Below, piece after piece: positions 1-6,099 of a DNA stretch of 10,177 bases. The position numbers were made by a program, and so were the translations under genes. Numbering within the stretch: position 1 is the stretch's first letter; every line of letters begins with the position of its first letter. The notes under the pieces were generated by a model, which ran no database searches, was not told the DNA's origin, and saw only the letters and a program-made list of their open reading frames with translations. This stretch comes from an uncultured bacterium (lineage in GTDB: Bacteria > Bacillota > Clostridia > Oscillospirales > Ruminococcaceae). The stretch covers positions 1-10,177 of the forward strand of contig CAKXHL010000026.1 of the NCBI GenBank assembly GCA_934875375.1, read 5' to 3'.

Positions 1-81
1 AGCTTCAAACGAGTAGATGCCGGTCGGGACTTATAGACGCTAAGCGGAGCTTATCTAAGGCTGGTCACGAAAATCCCGACA

Positions 82-570
82 ATGAAGCCATTGGATAAAA
101 ATAATGGTTCGAAGAGAGAAGAAAAAACGGCAGTGCGCACTACAGAAAGCGCCGTTGCGGAAGCCGGTAGTGTGTCCTCAGAAAGCGTACATTTGGATCT
201 GGCAAAAGTGAAAATCGAATCGCTGTTCGAAGATCTAGTGGATTTTGATACTTTTTCGAAATCCGATTTCCGCGTGGTAAAAATCGAAGCTTGCGAGGCG
301 GTGCCAAAATCGAAAAAGCTTTTGAAATTCATTTTGAATGATGGCACTGAGCGCAGACGCACCATTTTGAGTGGTATTCACGACTATTACGAGCCGGAAG
401 AATTGGTAGGCAAAACCTGCGTGGCCATTACAAACCTGCCAGCCAGAAAGATGATGGGCATTCCGTCTGAAGGAATGCTGATCAGTGCAGTGTATGAATA
501 TGACGGACACGAGGGCCTCAATCTGTTGATGCTGGATGATGTGATTCCGGCAGGCGCGAAGCTGTATTAA
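82..570 (+). CDS. metG: Methionyl-tRNA synthetase C-terminal tRNA-binding domain (partial or detached)
   Basis: The last ~110 residues match the EMAP-II-like OB-fold tRNA-binding domain at the C-terminus of MetRS, which increases affinity for tRNA and aids dimerisation. Visible family signatures are FSKSDFRVVKIEACEAVP, KKLLKF, the TILSGIHDYYEPEELVGK block, NLPARKMMGI and SEGMLIS, ending in IPAGAKLY. About 50 residues of low-complexity, charged linker precede it, as in MetRS proteins where the domain is fused to the synthetase rather than free. The ATG at 82 has no convincing ribosome site, and the same frame is closed by TAG at 34-36, so this start is only the first available one. MetRS-like scraps (SFKRVDAGRDL in frame 1 before the TAG, then an open frame-3 stretch to 96-98) suggest the real gene enters from the left and has been frame-disrupted, or that the sequence at the window edge is faulty. 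A free MetRS beta-subunit or CsaA-like protein is the alternative. Confidence 0.75.
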   Translation: MKPLDKNNGSKREEKTAVRTTESAVAEAGSVSSESVHLDLAKVKIESLFEDLVDFDTFSKSDFRVVKIEACEAVPKSKKLLKFILNDGTERRRTILSGIHDYYEPEELVGKTCVAITNLPARKMMGIPSEGMLISAVYEYDGHEGLNLLMLDDVIPAGAKLY

Positions 571-686
571 AGCATAAGCACGATATTGTGCAGGTTGTGC
601 CCAATGGCACATGGAGCGATGCGACCGAGAGACTAAAATTTGCGAATTGTTTACAATTTTCAAATGTTTACCCAAGAAAAATTTAG

Positions 687-733
687 TATGATAAATATGG
701 CCCTTACAAAGGTAAGGGCCATATTTTATCATA
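687..733. terminator. Long hairpin with T-rich flank between metG end and the 752 gene
   Basis: Arms 687-707 and 712-733 pair almost perfectly (about 21 bp, one bulged base) around the loop AAAG; the core is TATGGCCCTTAC / GTAAGGGCCATA. The right arm runs into TTTTATC, so it can act as an intrinsic terminator for the gene ending at 570, and the mirrored A/T ends make it usable in both directions. It ends only 7 bases before the ribosome site (740-745) of the following gene, so it could also control that gene. Confidence 0.7.
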
Positions 734-751
734 AAGATCAGGGGTTAAAAT

Positions 752-1483
752 ATGGATCAGTTTCACTTCAAAAAAGAGGATATTCAAAAAAGAGGCTGGA
801 AAGAGTGGTTGGCAAATTACTGGTTTTATTATAAATGGCCAACGGTAATTGTGCTGTGCAGCTTGATCTTGGGCGGAAGTATTCTTTATAGCATGCTTAA
901 CCAAATGGAGTATGATGCTACGGTGTACCTGGTCTGCCGCAGCGATACAGCCGCCGCATTGGATGTGGACACCATTCAAAATAAATTTGAGAACTATGCT
1001 GGCGATTATGATGGGAAAGACGGAATCAATGTCTATTTCGGCTATTCTGCTTTGCCTGTTGTAACAGAAGAAAATACTAATGTAGACGGATTGGAGTCCC
1101 AAGTGATCCGGCCGGATGAAGATACGGAGGATATTCGGGAATATCTGGCGGCCACAACCGCGCTGGCTGGGGAGATGGACAGCGATACTGCCATCTATAT
1201 TTTTGATGAAACCCAGTACAACGAAATGATTGAGGATACTGATCATCCGATTTTTGTGGATTTGAGCGAAAAGTATCCGGAACTTCCAATTGTGGATGGA
1301 TGTAAGCTGATGGTAAAGGACACGGTTTTCGCGAAGGATTTTTTAGTAGTCAGCGATGAGTTGTTTTTTGTCGTACGGGATTTGGCGTATATCCGCAACC
1401 ACGACAAGAAAGAAGTAATCGACCACTATGATTACCAGATGAAATTTTTTGACGCCATCGTAAACGCAAGCTTTCAGGAATAG
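752..1483 (+). CDS. Single-pass membrane protein of unknown function
   Basis: This 243-residue protein is not assigned to a named family. It has a basic/aromatic cytoplasmic head (KKEDIQKRGWKEWLANYWFYYKWP, about residues 7-30, described here in two parts: KKEDIQKRGW then KEWLANYWFYYKWP). One hydrophobic helix follows at about residues 31-49. The remaining ~190 residues form an acidic domain without further membrane segments, expected outside the cell. There is no lipobox or clear cleavage site, so it should stay anchored by its N-terminus. The start ATG follows the ribosome site AGGGGT (740-745) with 6 bases between. The disrupted GNAT gene begins 18 bases after its stop and probably shares its transcript. 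The head-helix-exterior layout is common among uncharacterised clostridial proteins; no catalytic motif was seen. Confidence 0.85.
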   Translation: MDQFHFKKEDIQKRGWKEWLANYWFYYKWPTVIVLCSLILGGSILYSMLNQMEYDATVYLVCRSDTAAALDVDTIQNKFENYAGDYDGKDGINVYFGYSALPVVTEENTNVDGLESQVIRPDEDTEDIREYLAATTALAGEMDSDTAIYIFDETQYNEMIEDTDHPIFVDLSEKYPELPIVDGCKLMVKDTVFAKDFLVVSDELFFVVRDLAYIRNHDKKEVIDHYDYQMKFFDAIVNASFQE

Positions 1484-1501
1484 CGGAAGGGAAAAAGTTT
1501 G

Positions 1502-2007
1502 ATGAAACTGGTATTTCCAACAGAACTGCATGAACTTACAGTAAATGATTTTTTAATGAGCTTCAAAATGATAAAACCCACATTATTGGATTCAATGGTT
1601 TTGACAATTACAGTTCCTGGTTATCACATATGCGCAGTAGATTATCCGGCATCCATTTACCGGAATATATGGTAAGAGAATCCTATTATCTTTGTTTCGA
1701 AAAAGAAAAGCTGATAGGAGTATTCAGTTTAAAGCATACGCTTAATGCTTATCTTTTTCAATTTGGCGGTCATGTTGTTTATGCTGTGAGCCCTTCTGAA
1801 AGGGGAAAAGGGTATGCGACAAAAATACTTTCTTTGGGTTTAATGGAAGCTGAAAAGCTGGGGATTGCCAAGGTGTTGGCTGTTTGCAGCAAACAAAATT
1901 TTTCTTCTGCCCGCGTTATTGTAAAAAATGGCGGAGTTTTAGAAAATGAAATTTGGGACCCTGAAGAAAAAGAAATGATTCAGAGATATTGGATAGCAGT
2001 AAAATAA
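1502..2007 (+). pseudogene. GNAT N-acetyltransferase, split by a one-base frameshift
   Basis: Reading from ATG 1502 (ribosome site GGAAGGG, 1485-1491) gives MKLVFPTELHELTVNDFLM and then leaves the family frame, stopping at about 1673. The neighbouring frame is open from 1549 and continues ELQNDKTHIIGFNGF and on to the end at 2007. Adding one T to the run at 1549-1554 (six to seven) joins both into a protein of about 168 residues. It has the GNAT acetyl-CoA signature ERGKGYA (encoded near 1798-1818), a following helix, and the terminal NGGVLENE strand/loop typical of this subfamily. GNAT enzymes transfer an acetyl group from acetyl-CoA to an amine; the substrate cannot be told. The downstream part also has an internal ATG at 1630 with no ribosome site, so a truncated product is possible but lacks the N-terminal strand. 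A sequencing error in the T run would make the gene intact. Confidence 0.75.
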
Positions 2008-2049
2008 TTGTATGACAGCAGCCTGTTGGCAGACGGCAAGGAGAAATAA

Positions 2050-2510
2050 ATGAATAGAGAGAATCGAGATTTGCCCATATAAAGAAAGCGATTGGACAGA
2101 GTTAGCCTGCGTTCATGACAGTGCTCGACGGGTGAAGTTGGAATGGTCAGGTCTTTCTGATGCGTTTTTTGCCTTTTGCGGTGGCTTCTGTTCGGGAACA
2201 TTTATTTTGAGGATTCAGTCTGTGTTGCCATTTTGCAGGAAAAAGTGTGAGGGCTTTCCGCCTATTCGGATGAAGAATTGGCATGATTATATGTGGATCC
2301 GATACATATGAGAAAAGGAATTGGAAAAGCACTTGTGGAATATGTAGCACAACGTACAAAGCGTCCGCTGACAATAGAAGTTTTGGCGGGAAATGTTCCT
2401 GCATTGGGACTTTACCAATCAATGGGCTTTTCTGTTTCGCGGACAAGCTTGGGAAAATGCCGGGGAGTGAATCTTTTGAGGTAATGGTTGATTGCCTGGA
2501 GAAGAAATAA
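2050..2510 (+). pseudogene. Second GNAT N-acetyltransferase, multiply disrupted
   Basis: A good ribosome site (AAGGAG, 2038-2043) precedes ATG 2050, but the reading frame breaks repeatedly. Family-like text can be followed through all three frames: YKESDWTELACVHDSARRV (from 2078), LPFAVASVREHLF after dropping one T at 2165-2170, EDSVCVAILQEKV after dropping one T at 2205-2208, then SAYSDEELA and LYVDPIHMRKGIGKAL. The last includes the acetyl-CoA loop MRKGIGKA. In-frame TGA codons lie at 2248-2250 and 2284-2286, the latter where the family would have Trp. One A is missing from the run at 2454-2457 before MPGSESFEVMVDCLEKK, which reaches TAA at 2508-2510. At least four indels plus two stops make this a decayed gene rather than a single error. 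It lies 42 bases after the first GNAT gene, in the same direction. Confidence 0.8.
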
Positions 2511-2540
2511 AAAAGGACGCTTTCAAAGCGTCCTTTTTTT
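2509..2540. terminator. Bidirectional intrinsic terminator between converging genes
   Basis: AAAAAAGGACGC (2509-2520) pairs with GCGTCCTTTTTT (2528-2539) around a short TTTCAAA loop. A run on the left and T run on the right serve both the rightward GNAT remnant and leftward ackA, whose stop is at 2552-2554. Confidence 0.92.
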
Positions 2541-2551
2541 GATAGGAACGA

Positions 2552-3745
2552 TTAGAGCTTGGAGACGATCTCCATGGTATCTCTGGCGATGAGCAGCTCT
2601 TCGTTGGTAGGGATAACCCAGATTTCCACTTTGGAGTCATCAGCAGAAATTTTTGCTTCCTCCCGAACGTTGTTGCGCTCAGCATCCAATTTCATCCCCA
2701 AAAACTCCATATCTTCGCAGACCAGTGCTCGCATGGAACTATCGTTTTCGCCGATACCGCCAGTGAAAATCACCGCGTCCACGCCGCCCATGGCAGCCGC
2801 GTAGGAGCCAATGAATTTTTTAATCTGGTAGCTGACGATTTCCAAAGTCAGTTTCGCGCGCTCGTTGCCTTCTTTGGCGGCAGCCCACAGGTCACGACAG
2901 TCACTGGAAACACCCGACAGGCCCAGGAATCCGGATTTCTTGTTCATCAGATCCGACATTTGGTCAGGAGTCAGACCTTCTTTATTCATGATATAAGTCA
3001 CGACGGAAGGATCGATGCCGCCGCTTCTGGTGCCCATGATAAATCCGTCCAGAGGAGTAAAGCCCATAGAGGTATCTACTACCTTGCCATCTTTGATGGC
3101 GGAGATGGAACTGCCGTTGCCCAGATGGCAGGTGATGATTTTGGTTCCTTCAACAGAACCGTGCAACTGGCCGTATCTGCCGCTGACAAAACGGTGGCTG
3201 GTTCCGTGGAAGCCGTAACGACGGATGGAGTATTTCTCGTAATATTCATACGGAACGCCGAACATGTAGGCCTTGGGCGGCATGGTCTGATGGAAAGAAG
3301 TGTCGAAGATTGCGACCATGGGAGTTTCTTTGCCGAATACTTCCTGGCAGGCTTTCATTGCGGTAGCCTGAGGCGGGTTGTGCAGAGGGCCCAATTCGGA
3401 GAAAGAAAAGATATCTTCGATAACCTTGTCGGTGACTAGAGTAGAGGTTTTATAAACCTCGCTGCCGTGGAGTACACGGTGGCCAACAGCGGAGATTTCT
3501 TTTACGGAATCGATAACTTTTCCTTCGCCCTCAGTCAGGATATTGACAACTTCCATAAACGCTTCTTTATGGGTGGGGAAAGGCGTATTATGGGATACAG
3601 TGCGTCCGTCGGATGTTTTGTGGGTGATCAGTCCGTCTACCCCGATGCGTTCGCAGTTGCCCTTGGCCAGTACAGCTTCGTTTTCCATATCAATCAGCTG
3701 ATATTTTAACGATGAACTGCCGGCGTTGATGACCAAAACCTTCAT
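2552..3745 (-). CDS. ackA: Acetate kinase
   Basis: Makes ATP from acetyl phosphate, releasing acetate (reversible), the last step of the phosphotransacetylase-acetate kinase route in the cytoplasm of fermenting bacteria. The 397-residue length is normal and the protein is complete. ASKHA-fold motifs are clear: NAGSSSLKYQ (residues 7-16), GHRVLHG (88-94), AIFDTSFHQTMP (145-156), RRYGFHGTSH (175-184), HLGNGSSI (207-214), MGTRSGGIDP (237-246) and FTGGIGEN (327-334). Residues matching the known active site are Asn7, Arg90, His122, Asp148, His180, Arg240 and a Glu at 382/383. GGAGG (complement of 3755-3759) lies 9 bases before the ATG. It is transcribed away from tmcAL. No phosphotransacetylase gene lies beside it in this window, so pta must be elsewhere. 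Confidence 0.98.
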   Translation of the reverse strand: MKVLVINAGSSSLKYQLIDMENEAVLAKGNCERIGVDGLITHKTSDGRTVSHNTPFPTHKEAFMEVVNILTEGEGKVIDSVKEISAVGHRVLHGSEVYKTSTLVTDKVIEDIFSFSELGPLHNPPQATAMKACQEVFGKETPMVAIFDTSFHQTMPPKAYMFGVPYEYYEKYSIRRYGFHGTSHRFVSGRYGQLHGSVEGTKIITCHLGNGSSISAIKDGKVVDTSMGFTPLDGFIMGTRSGGIDPSVVTYIMNKEGLTPDQMSDLMNKKSGFLGLSGVSSDCRDLWAAAKEGNERAKLTLEIVSYQIKKFIGSYAAAMGGVDAVIFTGGIGENDSSMRALVCEDMEFLGMKLDAERNNVREEAKISADDSKVEIWVIPTNEELLIARDTMEIVSKL

Positions 3746-3773
3746 GTACTGATTCCTCCATGTTATGTATCAT

Positions 3774-3803
3774 TTGACATATTGTCATACAATCTTATAT
3801 TAT
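3774..3803 (+). promoter_or_regulatory. tmcAL promoter, overlapping the ackA promoter
   Basis: A perfect TTGACA (3774-3779) is followed by TATATT (3796-3801, spacer 16) or TATTAT (3798-3803, spacer 18). Both overlap the ackA -10 on the opposite strand. TGACA-TAT-TGTCA (3775-3787), a 13-base inverted repeat, covers most of the -35 and could be an operator. Confidence 0.7.
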
Positions 3804-3825
3804 TACAATAGAAGAGAAAATGCAA
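3797..3825 (-). promoter_or_regulatory. ackA promoter
   Basis: On the minus strand TTGCAT (3825-3820) and TAATAT (3802-3797) are separated by exactly 17 bases, a close match to the vegetative consensus. Transcription would begin near 3790, leaving a leader of about 45 bases before the ackA start. Confidence 0.7.
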
Positions 3826-3857
3826 GGAAAAATCTGTTTGGAAGGAGGGAAATCGAT

Positions 3858-5072
3858 ATGAAAATCTGTGGAATTACAGCGGAGTATAATCCATTTCACA
3901 AAGGCCATGCGTATCAGATTGAAAAAGCGCGTCAAGCAGGGGCGACCCATATTCTGGTAGTTATGAGTGGGAATTTTGTGCAGCGGGGTGTACCGGCTAT
4001 GCTGGATAAATGGATCCGCGTTCGGGCTGCATTAAGCGGCGGTGCAGATTTGGTGGTGGAGCTGCCGCTGCCGTTTGCTACCGCGTCGGCTGAGACCTTT
4101 GCTTACGGCGCACTGTCTTTGATGCAGGCGACAGGATGCGTGGATATGGTTAGTTTCGGTGCAGAGGACGAGCAGGCGCAGCTGCAAAAGGTGCTTTCGG
4201 TACTTCTTTCACCGGAATTCGAGCCTGTTTTCCGCCTACGGCTGATGGGAGGCGGATCCTATGCCGCAGCTCGTTCTCAAACGGTGGAGGATCTTGCGGG
4301 AGAGGAAACGGCGGCTATTCTCACTCGCCCCAATAATATTTTGGGGATTGAATATCTCAAAGCCGCCCATCGGCTCGGTTTTTCCCCGCAGTGGGCGGCG
4401 ATTCCCCGCAAAGGAGCTGGACATGATCAGCACGGAGAAGAAAAAGGGCTGATGAGTGCCTCGTATGTGCGGCACCTGCTGGAGGCAGGAGATTGGTCTG
4501 AAGCCCAGAAAGGTCTGCCGGAGATTTGCCTGCCTCTTTATCAACAGGCGTTTGTGTCTGGCGTGGCTCCTGTGCGGCTGGGTAATTTGGAACGGAATAT
4601 GCTGGCTCTTTTGCGAACCCGCCCGCTGGATTGGCTCAAAAACTTGCCGGATGTCAGTGAAGGATTGGAAAACCGCCTGTATGCGGGAATACGGCAAGCG
4701 CGTTCCATTGTGGAATTGTATCAGCTGGTTCAAACCAAGCGATATCCCCAGAGCCGGGCAAGAAGAATGGCGCTGCATGGCTTTTTGGGAGTAACGGCAT
4801 CCATGCAGAAAATAAGACCGCCTTATCTGCGTATTTTGGGGATCGGTTTTGGTGGGGAAGAGATTTTGCGGCAGATGAAAAAAACGGCTGTCATCCCGTT
4901 TTCGCAGTCGTTGGCACGGCTGTCGGAAGAATCGGAAGACGCAAAACGGTTTGCGCAGCTGGAAGCGGCGGCTACCGACCAATACGTGCTTGGAATGCCA
5001 AAACCGCTGTCTTGCGGCTGGGAGTTTACCGCCCCAGTCGTTAAAGAGAGGAGAAGTCGGCATATTGGATAA
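3858..5072 (+). CDS. tmcAL: tRNA(Met) cytidine acetate ligase (YlbM family)
   Basis: TmcAL acetylates the wobble cytidine C34 of elongator tRNA-Met to N4-acetylcytidine, using acetate and ATP through acetyl-AMP rather than acetyl-CoA; this is known for Bacillus subtilis YlbM. The 404-residue length fits the family (about 400-415). Seen here are the N-terminal nucleotidyltransferase HIGH-type motif in ITAEYNPFHKGH (His14, Gly16, His17), MSGNFVQRG (36-44), ELPLPFA (68-74), RPNNILGIEYLKA (157-169) and SASYVR (200-205). The ORF is open further upstream to 3765, but ATG 3858 is chosen because AAGGAGG (3842-3848) sits 9 bases before it and the conserved protein starts there with MKICGITAEYNPF. It is divergent from ackA, and the next GNAT gene overlaps its end by 8 bases. 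Older annotations call this a conserved nucleotidyltransferase (DUF795). Confidence 0.93.
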   Translation: MKICGITAEYNPFHKGHAYQIEKARQAGATHILVVMSGNFVQRGVPAMLDKWIRVRAALSGGADLVVELPLPFATASAETFAYGALSLMQATGCVDMVSFGAEDEQAQLQKVLSVLLSPEFEPVFRLRLMGGGSYAAARSQTVEDLAGEETAAILTRPNNILGIEYLKAAHRLGFSPQWAAIPRKGAGHDQHGEEKGLMSASYVRHLLEAGDWSEAQKGLPEICLPLYQQAFVSGVAPVRLGNLERNMLALLRTRPLDWLKNLPDVSEGLENRLYAGIRQARSIVELYQLVQTKRYPQSRARRMALHGFLGVTASMQKIRPPYLRILGIGFGGEEILRQMKKTAVIPFSQSLARLSEESEDAKRFAQLEAAATDQYVLGMPKPLSCGWEFTAPVVKERRSRHIG

Positions 5073-5679
5073 ATCCATTCCTTATCAAAATATTATTATG
5101 TGTGCGGAACGTGAGAATTTACTCTGCCTGAAAGAACCGACTTTGCCGTCAGGATTTTCTTTTCGCCTGTTTTGCCCAGGTGATGAAAAACAATGGGCTC
5201 GCTTGGAATGGCAGGTAGGGGAATTCGCTACGGAAAAAGAGGCGATTGATTATTTTTCTCAAAATTACCTGGCTTTTGAAACATTACTGCGGCAGCGCTG
5301 TTGGTTTATTTGGGATGAAGAAAAAGATCAGGCGGCGGCAACTGCGACGGCCTGGTTTGAACAGGTAAGTGGAGGAGAGAGACTTGCCTCCCTGCATTGG
5401 GTGAGTACTGCTCCGTACTGTCAAAGGAAGGGCCTTGGGCGGGCGATAGTTGTGCGGGCGCTGAAAACCCTGGCTCAGACAGAAAATAGCCAGCTGGTTT
5501 ACCTGCATACCCAAACATGGAGCCATCAAGCGGTTCGTCTTTACCTTTCACTGGGGTTCGGAGCCGTCAGACAGGGGAGCTTTTCCCGTTATTCCAATGA
5601 CTATCCGCTTTATTTATCCGCCTTGTGGGAAAAAATGCCTTTGAAAGATTATGAAACCTTTCTGAAAAATCTGGTATAA
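5065..5679 (+). CDS. GNAT family N-acetyltransferase
   Basis: An intact GNAT enzyme of 204 residues. The acetyl-CoA-binding signature is STAPYCQRKGLGRAIV (residues 114-129, core Q120-R-K-G-L-G-R126), preceded by the LHWVS strand and followed by a helix. The C-terminal part has HTQTWSHQAVRLYLSLGF, the usual AVRLYxxLGF element. The start is taken as TTG 5065, 11 bases after AGGAG (5049-5053). It overlaps the tmcAL stop by 8 bases, implying translational coupling. The alternative ATG at 5098 has no ribosome site. The acceptor substrate is unknown; coupling to tmcAL suggests, but does not show, a target in translation, as for RimI-type enzymes. Confidence 0.88.
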   Translation: MDKSIPYQNIIMCAERENLLCLKEPTLPSGFSFRLFCPGDEKQWARLEWQVGEFATEKEAIDYFSQNYLAFETLLRQRCWFIWDEEKDQAAATATAWFEQVSGGERLASLHWVSTAPYCQRKGLGRAIVVRALKTLAQTENSQLVYLHTQTWSHQAVRLYLSLGFGAVRQGSFSRYSNDYPLYLSALWEKMPLKDYETFLKNLV

Positions 5680-5752
5680 CTTTGCTTAAACCTTTAATTG
5701 GGGTGAATTGACAAGAACGATTAAAAAAGTTTTTCTTGATCAAAAACAGCAG

Positions 5753-5788
5753 AAAAAAGCGTCCGTACCATTGCCGGACGCTTTTTTT
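5753..5788. terminator. Bidirectional intrinsic terminator
   Basis: AAAAAAGCGTCCG (5753-5765) and CGGACGCTTTTTT (5775-5787) form a 13-bp arm pair around a 9-base loop, with an A run on the left and a T run on the right. It separates the rightward GNAT gene from the leftward DUF378 gene, whose stop is 9 bases away. Confidence 0.93.
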
Positions 5789-5796
5789 GAGGCGAG

Positions 5797-6006
5797 TTAC
5801 TCCGTAATTCTTGCGGCTTCAGTATCCCGAAACAGCAGCGAAATACACCAAATACCCGCCAGAGCCACTAGGGTATAGACGATTCGGCTGAGCATTGCGC
5901 CCTGTCCGCCGAACAGCCATGCCACGATATCAAACTGGAAGATACCGATTGAACCCCAGTTTAACGCGCCGATGATAGTCAGCGTCAAAGCGGTTTTATC
6001 CAGCAT
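5797..6006 (-). CDS. DUF378 small membrane protein (YuzA-like)
   Basis: A 69-residue protein with two membrane helices. The first carries the family pattern LTIIGALNWGSIGIFQFD; the middle is WLFGGQGAMLSRIVY; the second helix follows as TLVALAGIWCISLLF. This matches DUF378, which includes B. subtilis YuzA; no function is established for the family. A GTG at 6015 would add three residues but falls inside the ribosome site AAGGAG (complement of 6015-6020). ATG 6006, 8 bases from that site, is therefore the real start. Its position 94 bases after the SLH protein gene on the same strand allows co-transcription. Confidence 0.9.
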   Translation of the reverse strand: MLDKTALTLTIIGALNWGSIGIFQFDIVAWLFGGQGAMLSRIVYTLVALAGIWCISLLFRDTEAARITE

Positions 6007-6099
6007 GGTTTCCACTCCTTTGTTGGTTTGTCGCTCTTTTGCCGAAAAGGCCCCGCAAGGTGATTCCGGCTGACATTAGTGTTTACCTGCATTCCCAAT

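Noticed and set aside
596..611. Small hairpin TGTGCC-CAAT-GGCACA after metG
   Set aside because: Only 6 bp with no T run; the much stronger hairpin at 687-733 is a better terminator.
650..692. Possible promoter ahead of the 752 gene (TTTACA or TGTTTA with TATGAT)
   Set aside because: The spacings to TATGAT are wrong or the -35 match is poor, and the -10 would be inside the hairpin arm.
235..732. A 165-codon open frame on the minus strand
   Set aside because: It is opposite the MetRS domain and runs through the terminator hairpin; its sequence resembles no protein family.
2248..2286. TGA read as tryptophan in the second GNAT
   Set aside because: One TGA falls where Trp would fit, but the gene also has several frameshifts and other genes here use TGG normally.
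4236..5078. A 280-codon open frame on the minus strand
   Set aside because: It lies wholly opposite tmcAL, has no ribosome site or family-like sequence, and is explained by the codon pattern of tmcAL.
5708..5740. TTGACA as a -35 box after the third GNAT gene
   Set aside because: No -10 lies at the right distance and no rightward gene follows.
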